Shown: piece by piece, positions 24,068 to 32,910 of the stretch
How positions within the stretch are numbered: position 1 is the first letter of the stretch
How the letters are laid out: each line of letters opens with the position of its first letter
Origin: Alentia gelatinosa
Taxonomy: Eukaryota > Annelida > Polychaeta > Phyllodocida > Polynoidae
DNA: 64,000 nucleotides
Assembly: GCA_950022655.1 (NCBI GenBank)
Contig: OX465584.1
Span: 47,474,723-47,538,722, forward strand
Reading direction: 5' to 3'
Position numbers and translations under genes: made by a program
Notes under the pieces: model-generated
The model's input: the letters and a program-made list of their open reading frames with translations, nothing else
Database searches by the model: none
Told to the model about the DNA's origin: nothing

Positions 24068-24340
24068 CTGTACTGTCCAGTAAGTCCAGTTGCGAGAATA
24101 GGGTCCCGTCAGGTAGGATAATATCCCCAGGGTTTTTAATCCAACAGGAAAGACCTCCAGGTCAGGCCGAGTCCAACTTTGAAATACAAATGTCGTCTGC
24201 TCTGAGTCCGGAAACCAAGCACGGCTTTTCCCGGCGAGGTTTGCCGCCCTTTTCCTCGCGATGTCACTCACTTTGCCGAATGTCGTCTGCTCGCCTCTGA
24301 AAATCCGAATGGAAGCAGGCGGACATGTATGAGACAACAA
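24068..24340 (-). other. Candidate first exon, minus strand
   Basis: Reading leftward, a CpG-rich segment ends at a strong splice-donor match, ACAG|GTAAGGC (exon end 24,068). A second good donor, CAAA|GTGAGT, lies at 24,272. With that inner donor, an ATG at 24,326 gives MSACFHSDFQRRADDIRQ followed by one extra base, which would be a short coding first exon. Without it, the frame stops within three codons. With the outer donor the segment would be mostly 5' UTR or a different frame. Promoter-like motifs lie just upstream (24,341-24,464). No downstream exon was recognised, so the gene is unnamed. Confidence 0.3.
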
Positions 24341-24464
24341 CGCATGCGCACAACGTGGTAGTGCTGGACACTGATCAATTTCACTTTAGGAGGTCGCGCG
24401 GCCATGTGAGTGTGACGTCACAGTGGCCTCGCTCTGATGCTGGGGTGGGAGAGTGGGGGGCGGG
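24341..24464 (-). promoter_or_regulatory. NRF1/CRE/GC-box promoter-like motifs
   Basis: An NRF1-like CGCATGCGCA (24,341-24,350), a perfect CRE TGACGTCA (24,413-24,420) and an Sp1-type GGGGCGGG (24,457-24,464) lie within 125 bp, directly upstream of the minus-strand first-exon candidate. This is a usual arrangement for TATA-less housekeeping promoters. Confidence 0.4.
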
Positions 24465-25344
24465 AGGGGGTTGGATGGGAATCGGAAGGAGAGGGTCGTG
24501 GTGTTCTATGTGAACTTGAGTATGGTGGAGGCAGACAGGAGATGCGGGCGTAGCACCTAGCCTGGAAGCCTGGCCTATGTCCTCAAATATTGGGCCAGGT
24601 ATCGCTGGCCATTTTTCTAATGCATTGTGGGATTGGATTGAGCTGGTGCCTGATCAATAATAGCTGGCTTTTTATGCTGGTTCGCCGGCAAGGAGACGCA
24701 ACAAAATCGTCATATTTAGAGAGAAAAATCATTATTTTATTTTTTTATCATATGAGCTTAGCTCTCTTTATTTTCAGGGTTTTTTTCGAATTTTGTGTAT
24801 ATATGTGACCATCCCTCGTAGTTTACATGTGGCTAGCCCTCGAAGTTTACATGTTTCAATTCCACATGGTTCATATATGAGATCATTCGATAAATATTTC
24901 TATATGGCTCAATATTTCAGACCAAATAGAAATGAGTTTACAGTATGATAATAATCTGAGATCAATAAGTTAACATTATCTTTTAAAAGGTTGCCATTCC
25001 TTTATTTTGTATTGTCATTCATTTTAAATCAGTGTAGATAAGTTATTTGGGGAATCTATTGAGGGAAAGAGGTTTGATTTGCAAAGTTCAAGGTTGGCTG
25101 GTTTCCGCTGCAAATGACTGGCGAACAAGTATAAATTCAAGGTGGCTCCAAATCAGGCGATACCTGTCCCATCATTTATTTGGACAGGGAACCAGTCTAG
25201 CGTAGGACCATGAGCACATGTCTTATCATATTGAGACAGGATTAGGGTCATGCATGGTATCCTAGTTGTTTTGTTGTAATTAGACACATCTAGTTTTTGT
25301 TATACAATTTAGGGTAATTATTATTACATTTTAAAAACGTCATT
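24465..25344. other. Intergenic stretch, nothing recognised
   Basis: A+T-rich. A short direct duplication (CCTCG[T/A]AGTTTACATGT at about 24,812 and 24,838) is the only structure seen. Confidence 0.45.
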
Positions 25345-25640
25345 TTACGACTTACGGTCCCAAAGTATAGAGACTGGTATGGATTACGAGCACCTGTACA
25401 CAATACACTTGCCTTTGTAAGGTACAAATATGTCAGACACCAGTGGGTCACTGAGGTATTACAGTCTGTAGTGATTGATCGTCGGGAGTTGGGTACTACT
25501 CTAAGATGCTGGTCCTCTGCACATTTACCAATGACTCACAGTTGTCATGTAGACAGTAAAGGGATAGTTCTTGCAAAATGCTCAATGTCTCTATACCCTC
25601 TCTCTGACCTAGGCAGTGCATCTGAGAGTGTCCCATGATC
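25345..25640 (+). repeat. Dispersed repeat T, copy 1
   Basis: It aligns with 38,025-38,390 and with the reverse complement of 55,235-55,545. Shared blocks in order include CACCAGTGGGTCACTGAGGT (25,438), a CACTGCACCTTTCCCAATG-type block (here TCTGCACATTTACCAATG, 25,516), ATAGACAGTGA/GTAGACAGTAA, and CTCTGACCTAGGCAGTG (25,602). It encodes nothing recognisable and its class is unknown. Confidence 0.7.
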
Positions 25641-25657
25641 AATAATGACATTAACTG

Positions 25658-26105
25658 AAACCAGTCTATATTGTGTTCATTATTAAACTTTCATCTCAAT
25701 ATGTGCTTCGTCGTTCTCCCGCTAGGTGACGTTTTAGGCACTTTTAATCTTTATGTGTGCTTTATCACGACCCGGCACATGCAACATTCTATAGGTTTAC
25801 TATGAACACTTGTATTAGGTGGGTAATATATACAAAATATCGACTGGTTTCCAATACAATCAGTACAAGTATGTTGCGAGGAGTATATCCGAGTGCATAC
25901 GAGGATAGTGCAGAGAGTCAACTCATAGGAGCATACTACAGCTTTTATCAAAAACCATTACCACCTACAAATCCTATTTTTCCTAATGAGTGCTATATCG
26001 CAAGACGGCGCATACAACATATATATCCGTGTGCACTCGGCGTGTCCATACACAGATCCTATAGATTTACTATGGACGCTGTCTATGTGGATAAAATATA
26101 TACCA
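25658..26105. mobile_element. Foldback family Q copy with flanking modules
   Basis: A Q right end (AACTGAAACCAGTCTATATTG, 25,657) is followed by a module ending in GGTGGGTAATA, then the Q foldback itself (25,836-25,970; GACTGGTTTCC ... AAAAACCATTACC, with core ATATCCGAGTGCATACGAGGATA). A second module then reads GCATACAACATATATATCC and GGCGTGTCCATACAC (26,010-26,056). The same module follows the Q copy at 37.5 kb, so the mobile unit is probably larger than the hairpin. Confidence 0.6.
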
Positions 26106-26631
26106 ACATCACACACTCACAAGAGCCAGCAACCTTTCAATACTCCTCAATCAAATCACACTTACCTCTCGTTACACACTTTAACCTTCAAATCACACCA
26201 CGCAATCTCCTAAATGCCATAATAATATCCCCAGAGATTGCCACATACAAAAACGGAGAGAGAAAAAAATGAACTCGGAAATTCAAAGAAAATCTCGCGT
26301 GAAGTAAAACTCGAGTGGCGGTTGGGTTCTTTGGTGGTGGTAGCCACACTCCCACAGCTGTCACTCCGCTGGATAACACAGGGCCTACTTTTTGACATAT
26401 CACTCACGTCCGTACGCCACCGAGGCAGGCATTTCAAGTTTGTTTGCTCGAGGCTCTTGATCTTTCCGCCTGATTGCCACGCTGCGTATGAGAGCGGCGC
26501 CGTGATTGGCTGCTTGGCCCCGATTCGCGCGGGCCTTGCACAACCTGAAAGAGGAACTAAACGGATCCAGGCAGTGCCTTGTGGATGCTGGGGTCCGGTG
26601 TGGGGTGCCGTGAGGGGCTGGAGGCTGAGTA
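26106..26631. other. Intergenic, CpG-rich in part
   Basis: The stretch at about 26,400-26,600 is G+C-rich and includes an inverted CCAAT box (GTGATTGGCTG, about 26,500). A plus-strand frame of about 168 codons runs through it into the pogo-like element and is therefore unlikely to be a gene. Confidence 0.35.
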
Positions 26632-27229
26632 CAGTAACCACCCGCTTAAAGGACACCCCGTGTAAGGAACAATTCGCGTTAATGGACCATTTGCTCTTTA
26701 AGGAAATTTACCTTCCATTATGTTTTTATTTCAACCCCGATTAAAGGGTCACACTCCGTAAAGGGGCACCTAGACTTGCTCAAGTCTTTGATTATGAACA
26801 TTCATTAAATGATTAAAGAAAATCGGAATACAATTCATTATAGCATGTGTCCTTCTCTGACTGTTACTCAGAAGGGGTGGATGGGTGGGATACAGGGACT
26901 GAGGTCAGTCTAAGGGGCACCCTGTGTAAGCGGACATGTAAAGGGTCACTCTGGAGGGATACCTGAATTTGTTTTCACTCAGATGTATGTCTTGCATATA
27001 CTGGTGTCTAAGCAATAAGACACCAGGCAATGGCCTGCATAGGCCCCTGTAGGCTTCAGATAGGCGTCTGTGGGCTTTGGTAATATCAGTGCCTCTATAT
27101 CATGGTGCCACATGTATACACATTGATTACATATCGATCAACAGAACTTAGAACCCGTATACGGGGACACCCCGCACAGGCGGACAATTCGCTGGGAAGG
27201 CAGCGTGCCTCTTACGCGGGGTTTTACTG
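26632..27229. mobile_element. Pogo/Tigger-like non-autonomous DNA transposon
   Basis: The left end CAGTAACCACCCGCTTAAAG (26,632) and the inverted right end CAGTAAAACCCCGCGTAAGA (ending 27,229) form terminal inverted repeats. Each is flanked by the dinucleotide TA (26,630-26,631 and 27,230-27,231), the target duplication of Tc1/mariner-pogo elements, whose ends characteristically start CAGT. The interior has repeated GACACCCCGTGTAAG-like phrases and no transposase, so a related autonomous element would have to mobilise it. A part (26,770-26,920) has a relative at 39,360-39,560. Confidence 0.65.
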
Positions 27230-27485
27230 TATTTCCATCATGTTTTAATCCCGTCTCTGCTCCCCGTCTGCCCTCCTTCCATGACAACGGAAGCCCTGGC
27301 GGTGGCTGCGGCATGCTCTGGTGACCAACCACGACGGCGGCGTCTAAACGCCCCTTCCCCTGATGACAGTTGATTGCTGTAACTTGGCAAACGGACTAGA
27401 AAAACGTTCACTTAGTCTCACTCCTCCCTGTCAAAAGTAGCCTGTTGGTAAAGAAACCTTTGTGTGCTAATTGAAGGCGATTTAG

Positions 27486-27755
27486 TGGCCCAGTGGTAAG
27501 TGTTAGCGAGTGGCATATTTACAAGGAATGCAGTAGAGCTTGAATGTGTAGATTATAACCCTTTGTACTGGTTGTCACATATACGATCTGGTACAATATG
27601 CAAACCTGGCCACTGGGTATCAAATTGGTGTTTGCGTTACAACAAGATGTGTGTATAGTATACGTATATTTGACCAATAGACCCGCCCTATATGACTGAG
27701 TGGTTAGACTAGTTACTGCCAAAACGTTATAGAGGCAGGTGTTCGATGCACTCTC
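27486..27755 (+). repeat. Degenerate tRNA-like sequence(s)
   Basis: A box-A-like TGACTGAGTGGTTAGAC (27,695) is followed about 40 bases later by a box-B-like GGTGTTCGATGC (27,738). A second box-A-like GGCCCAGTGGTAAGTG lies at 27,487. Arms do not pair well, so I read these as old tRNA-derived SINE heads and not functional tRNAs. Confidence 0.3.
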
Positions 27756-29825
27756 CGTACAACCAGCATGTATACACCGCATTAGCTTTGACGTCATTAT
27801 TGGGAGTTCCTACCATGGTTCTCCGGTCATTCGCTAGGGGTCACGGCAAAATTGGACTGCAGGGAGAACCCAGCTCACGCATGCGCATGGCAGGCACCAG
27901 AATCAAAACAAAATATTCTCGGGAGCGGAACCTACGTCACTAAGATACACTGCGTTGCTCGATTGTCTCACTCTGCAGTTTATTTTCCCGAAAGCGGTGC
28001 AGTGCACTCCCACACTCACAAAGGGTTAAACAACTTTTCACTCCATAACAACCAATGTTAAATCCACTGTAAATCTCTGGTAATATCTCAGTAAATATCC
28101 AACTTAGGAACACCAAACAAAAAATGGTATAGAGGTGGAGAAAAGGAGAAGATGTTTGGTGTTGTTTTTTTTATCAATTCGTTTTGCAAAGATTGTTTTA
28201 TTTGGTGTTTTCCCCAGCAAACTGCCGAAATTGCCGATGCCAGGCTGCTACAAATGTCAAAATAAAAACTTGCTCAAAAGTACAAAAATGTGCAGATTCA
28301 AACATTCAAACTTGTATCCCACAATGTTTATTGATAAATCTTATTAGAAACACATCAAAATATCTTTAATTGTGTATATTAATCATGTACAGTGAGTTCA
28401 AACATCGATTTACGTTTTGTCGATCGAGCGATAATAACAGAAAGCTAGGGTGATCAAAACTGGCAATACCCTTTGCCCCTAGCGGCCGTGAAAGAAACTA
28501 AACGTTCCGCTCCCGAGAATACGGCGAATGTGGTACAGACATGTGGTCGAACTAGGAGCAAGGGAAATATCACACTTTTCCTGAATATGAGGGAAACAAG
28601 TCGCGTAAAAAAAGACATAACAGTGACTTTGTGGGTTGAAATTTCATACATGCCGACATTCGATCCGTCTTCTTTAATTGTCAATCTGTGCGTTCCCTAT
28701 TTTCACTCAAGCAGCTGTCCAATAGGCCTTTTTCCGTAGGCCGGTGTCGCACCTTATCTGCTTAGTTATGCCACAGCTGAAGCCAAACATTCACCTAGAA
28801 ACGTATACTTTAGCATGGGACCACTGAGTGTATGAGCGTAATACGTCCATAATACCTGTGTACATTATTTCCAGGGAAATAAGAGTGATTGCATTGTATT
28901 CTATGGTATTCCAGCTACAATTTGATGTATCATACATGTATATCACCTTAATGATGCTTTAGTTATAGCTTAGATAACACAGGGACACCTAAACTGAATA
29001 CACAATAATACATTGGCAGGCCTAGCTATTATATGCTTATCTTTTTCCATGTTTATACCAAGATAATTATCAACTACGAAGTTGAGGCAGCCTAGACTTG
29101 TTGATACAATACCCTAGTTTGTTCCAACAATTTAATCTGCCAAAAAACAACACTCCTCCAATCACACCCACCGTTCACACTCTAGGTGTGATCACTGTGT
29201 TCCCTATACACAAGTGGCCGGACTCGGCCGTGTTTGTCCGAGCGGCCGCGTTACTAGACAGTGGGCCGTTAGGCGGCGCTGAACGGCAAAACCTGTATTC
29301 ATCAAAGCCTGTTTCACCTTATATTTCGATCATTATTTAATACCACTTTTTAGGTTTTTCTCCTATAAATGAACTACAGTGGTGTAACACCCAGTCAAAG
29401 TTGATTTCCCAATGATAATTGCTGTCTGACTCGGTAACTCTTCCCAATGAACAATGGGACAGGTCACGCCCAGTGAGAACAATGTGCGATGGAACTTGAA
29501 CTTTTCCTGGTTCCCCACTGATTTGCAGTGGTAAAGAAAACCAGAACAACCTCTTTCCAGCCTGTAGTGCGGCCAACATTCACCAGACGGTGTATTCATG
29601 CCACTGCAGCTCAATGCGATCAGAGAAGGCATGAGAAAAATGGTGGTCGTTACCCATGATGCACCAGAAAAATGGTGGCCGTTACCTGGCCTAATATGTG
29701 AGTGAATACATAGGCCAGGCTTCCAGGCTAACTGTCCATTGGATTTCAAAATTGAGTTTGTTACCGGGTCTGTCAGGAACTAGCACTCCACCCAGCTGAT
29801 ACTACCCGCCTCTATACGGCAGTCC
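27756..29825. other. Intergenic stretch, no gene recognised
   Basis: About 2 kb with scattered short frames. An 88-codon plus-strand frame at 28,473-28,739 and minus-strand frames at 29,337-29,749 have no recognisable content. No repeat family was identified. Confidence 0.4.
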
Positions 29826-30058
29826 GAGGCGGGGACCAGCAAAGGGAGGTCCCTGCTCTCACGTGACAATTCGGAAATCCCGTACGGTCGCGCATGTGCG
29901 AATACTGGCAAAGGGTCTCATGAATATTCAAATAGGCGGGTAGGGCCCCAGTTCTGATAGACACTCCTACGTTCGATTTCAGCGTGATTTAGGAACCAGA
30001 AAAAATTTGTGCCATTTTAAGATGGCGGAGGCTGTCAGAAGGTTTGTCTCAGTGTAAG
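29826..30058 (+). promoter_or_regulatory. Promoter and YY1-type start, first-exon candidate
   Basis: Within 230 bp there are a GC box (GAGGCGGGGAC, about 29,825), an E-box TCACGTGAC (29,859-29,867), a weak NRF1-like GCGCATGTGCG (about 29,889), and finally AAGATGGCGGAGG, in which the ATG (30,023) sits in a YY1-type translation-initiation element. The frame reads MAEAVRRFVSV and would stop at 30,056 unless spliced. Donor-like AG|GTTTGT (30,043) or CAGT|GTAAGG (30,055) would remove the stop. The architecture is typical of a housekeeping first exon encoding a few residues. No second exon was recognised. Confidence 0.35.
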
Positions 30059-30675
30059 GAGATCAGGAAACTACAACATTAAATTATGTTTTCAACATGG
30101 CTAGAAACAAATCATAATAGAATAAGTGTATCTGTGTATATAGCTACAAAAAGGAACAACTGGTTCGGATTTTTCTGCTTAAGTTCAATCTCCATGGACA
30201 GGTCTAGTTCTCTCTGTCTCTGTGTGTGGGAGCAACTCCAAGTGTATCCTGTCGGATTCTTGCCTTTTTATATATGGTAGGTAACTATCCCAAACTCCAC
30301 AAAGTACTGCATTCATGCTGTGGTGGAACAAGACTGCTGCTTTCTAAAAATGAATATCTTTAGTGATTTACTAACAAAATTAAAGAAAGTTGAGAATGTA
30401 TTCATCAGAAATCGTATTTTAGAACTAAGCTGTCACTGGAAGATCGGTATGTTCGCTGGCAAGACTAAGGCCAGACCCATATTTGGTTTCATAACATTGG
30501 TGGCAAACCTTGCAGTCCAGTCTCAATAATGGTGTCAAGTTCTGCTTCAAATATTTGAACTTTGAAGGTGTGACATTAATGACATTATGATTCTTTTTGT
30601 CTATTGTGATTTCGAGTGGTTTGCTTGGATTGATGCAAATCAGAGCAAATAGTCGCAAACACTATCTCCTCTTAT
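30059..30675. other. Intergenic or intronic stretch, nothing recognised
   Basis: If the first-exon candidate at 30,023 is real, this is its intron. No exon was recognised. Confidence 0.35.
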
Positions 30676-30800
30676 ACAAATATCTTAAAGTTAACCCCAG
30701 GCCAGACTAGTACAGACTGGACAAATGTCTCAAAGTTAACCCCAGACCAGACTATTACAGACTAGACAAATGTCTCGATCTTTACTTTAGACTAGACTTG
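30676..30800. repeat. 45-bp tandem repeat, about 2.5 units
   Basis: Units start at 30,676, 30,721 and 30,766, each with ACAAATRTCT, and the first two with AAAGTTAACCCCAGRCCAG and ACAGACT. The third is diverged after its first 11 bases. Confidence 0.85.
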
Positions 30801-31643
30801 CCCCGTCGCGTCAGGCTTGCATAAAAAAAGTTCCAGTGCATCATGGACATTTCAGAGAGTACTGAAAAACAGTCCGGCAGATATGAGTTGCGTATTAATG
30901 CCTCGGAGACTCCGCGGATTCCGTGACCGGGCGTAGCCTGATCTTATCGTCTTTACACAGCGGATCATCGGAACGGAAATCTAATAGTCACGAGATCTCA
31001 TCCTGTATCAAACATTCTACAATAGATCGCCGGGAGCCCCACCAGGCCCTGTGGGTTAGACGGACAGGATATGAGGAGAACGTGGCAGGGGTACCAGACT
31101 ATTGTGTTCTTTTCTAAGGATGCAGAACACAGGAAGAAAAGTATATTTTTTGCGTTGTTTGTAGATGGAGACTTGCAGAGCATGTCACAGGCGCGTTGCC
31201 GTTGTTGCGTGCTGCACTGGGAGACAACAGTATTGTATGTCGGTGACCACAGTAGACAACACTCCCAAGTCTCTATATCAGTCTATGATTTATTATACCC
31301 CTGCGCACGTCAGTCTGATGCTAGTCACACTGGCGTATAATTTTGACGTTTCTTCTACACATTAATGTAAAACGCAGCTTCCGTGTAAAAAACGGCGTAC
31401 ATTCAACGTTTTTATCTTTTACAACGTAATACAGTCACACCGTAGTCATATGCTGATGCATTTCCTACGTATTACAAAGATATGGGCACTACGCAGTAGG
31501 TGCATTTATCCTACCCCTAATATAAAATCCCATAGCCTTAACATTGAGTTTCCGTATGCCACGCTGACTGGCATACAAAGTTTTATATGCCACTAGTGGC
31601 ATACAGAATGGTTATCACATAATATTCCAAAATCGAGGAGACG
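30801..31643. other. Intergenic stretch, nothing recognised
   Basis: No gene or repeat was identified. The stretch 31,360-31,520 is rich in ACGT/TACG words without clear periodicity. Confidence 0.4.
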
Positions 31644-31813
31644 GGGTAGGATAAAATCAAAACCTGATTCGTTTTAATCTTGGCCATCGCATGCCACTCC
31701 TGGAGTTTTGGCTCTGGACTTCACTCGGCTTCGCCTCATGAAGTCACTATGCCAAACTCCAGTCGTGGCATACAGTGGCCAAGATTAAAACTCATCCAGT
31801 TTTACGATAGTAT
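31644..31813. mobile_element. Foldback element, family P copy 1
   Basis: It is bounded by GGGTAGGATAAAATC on the left and CGATAGTATG on the right. Its arms include the perfect 16-bp pair GTTTTAATCTTGGCCA (31,671-31,686) and TGGCCAAGATTAAAAC (31,776-31,791), around a loop CACTCGGCTTCGCCTCATGA. The copy at 51,556 shares flanks and loop but has a different stem sequence. Confidence 0.75.
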
Positions 31814-32022
31814 GTTTCTGTTTATTTAGCTCTACGTACAATTACGCACCTTAATATTCGTCAACGTTCATTTACGCTTCTATACGTATTGTGGCGTATG
31901 ACCGCGTGCATTTATGTATTCAAGATGAATTCGTAGAGATAAGGAATCTTCGGAATGGAGGGTGTATCCCTTAGCGGGGTTCTACTATATACCGCAGCTT
32001 CTTCGCAGGTACAAACACTGAA

Positions 32023-32137
32023 GGTGATGACGATGAATTACCGCTGTTTTTCTCATAGTTGTCACACGCCCTCACGCTGCGCTGTGGGCAGATCCCAGTG
32101 TTGTTTGTATAGGAGAGAGAGACCCCCATCCACCTGG
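32023..32137 (+). repeat. Direct repeat D, copy 1
   Basis: GGTGATGACGATGAATTACC through GCAGATCCCAGTGTTGTTTG and a terminal CCACCTGG. It is matched by copy 2 at 32,800-32,910, so repeat S1 and a MITE lie between two direct copies. Confidence 0.75.
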
Positions 32138-32221
32138 TAACTATTCCCATAGTTTGGCCTCCAATAAATTTGTCGGCCACCACCGATTTTGGATGAGCTT
32201 TTATCTCACCCCTGGAATAAA

Positions 32222-32460
32222 TGTCCATAGGCTTAACATTGGGAACTCGTTCTCCATGCCCCTACAAGTATTGCAGTCCGTTCTCCATGGTCTATAACCT
32301 GTGTGTTGTCCATTCCTTTAGTGTGTACAGGGGTGAGATAAATACAGAAAGCAACTCGTTCTGGTCAAAGAAGTCATTCTCCAACTCGTTTGAATGCTAC
32401 ACCGCATCAAACTCGTGGAGAACGACGACTTTGACCAGAACTTGTTGGTTTCTTCTTTAA
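32222..32460 (+). repeat. Repeat S, uninterrupted copy
   Basis: It is homologous to 46,739-47,300: shared GGCTTAACATT, CTCCATGCCCCTAC, CAGAAAGCAACTCGTT, GGTCAAAGAAG and ACTTTGACCARAACTTGTT. It has internal foldback potential (TTCTGGTCAAAGAAGTC against GACTTTGACCAGAA). This copy lacks the 311-bp insertion of the other, which makes it a related empty site. Confidence 0.75.
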
Positions 32461-32539
32461 TACTTCGAGTCCTGGTGGAGACCAACAGCATGCCCAGTGC
32501 AACAACAACAAAATCGGCAACAATTTATTTCTTTTTTTT

Positions 32540-32556
32540 GGGGGGGGGGGGGGGGG
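32540..32556. repeat. Poly-G tract, 17 nt
   Basis: Uninterrupted G17 preceded by a T tract. See the findings on G/C homopolymers. Confidence 0.95.
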
Positions 32557-32639
32557 TTGGCAGAATTTCCTGACAAAAGTTTAGCCGATCAATGCATCAG
32601 AGTTTATATTATTGAGAATTGTGAGTCCTACGAGACAGT

Positions 32640-32796
32640 TTCTGTTCGGGAGGTGGAAACGGACCGTCGATAAAAGAAGTCACTGATCCTTTAACCTTTA
32701 TTTTTGGCACTCACACCACCATCCTCATTTTCGGAGATAAGATTGTGTGACTGCTAAAAATCGCTGATAATTTTGCAAGCAGGTGGAAATAGGCCT
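32640..32796. mobile_element. MITE fragment with internal hairpin
   Basis: The right end GTGGAAATAGGCC (32,783-32,795) matches that at 13,719-13,735. The hairpin stem is GCACTCACAC (32,707-32,716) against GTGTGACTGC (32,745-32,754), around ACCATCCTCATTTT. The 13.6-kb copy has an unrelated stem at the same place. Confidence 0.6.
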
Positions 32797-32799
32797 AAT

Positions 32800-32910
32800 A
32801 GGTGATGGCGATAAATTACCGCTGTTTTCCTCACCATTATTCACGCCCTTGTGCTACACTGACGGCAGATCCCAGTGTTGTTTGTATAGGAGAGGGACTA
32901 CGATCACCTG
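32800..32910 (+). repeat. Direct repeat D, copy 2
   Basis: GGTGATGGCGATAAATTACC through GCAGATCCCAGTGTTGTTTG to CACCTGG, matching 32,023-32,137. It starts directly after the MITE right end at 32,796. Confidence 0.75.

Noticed and set aside
26238..26744. Plus-strand 168-codon frame
   Set aside because: It crosses the boundary of the pogo-like element and has no recognisable domain. Chance frame in a G+C-rich stretch.
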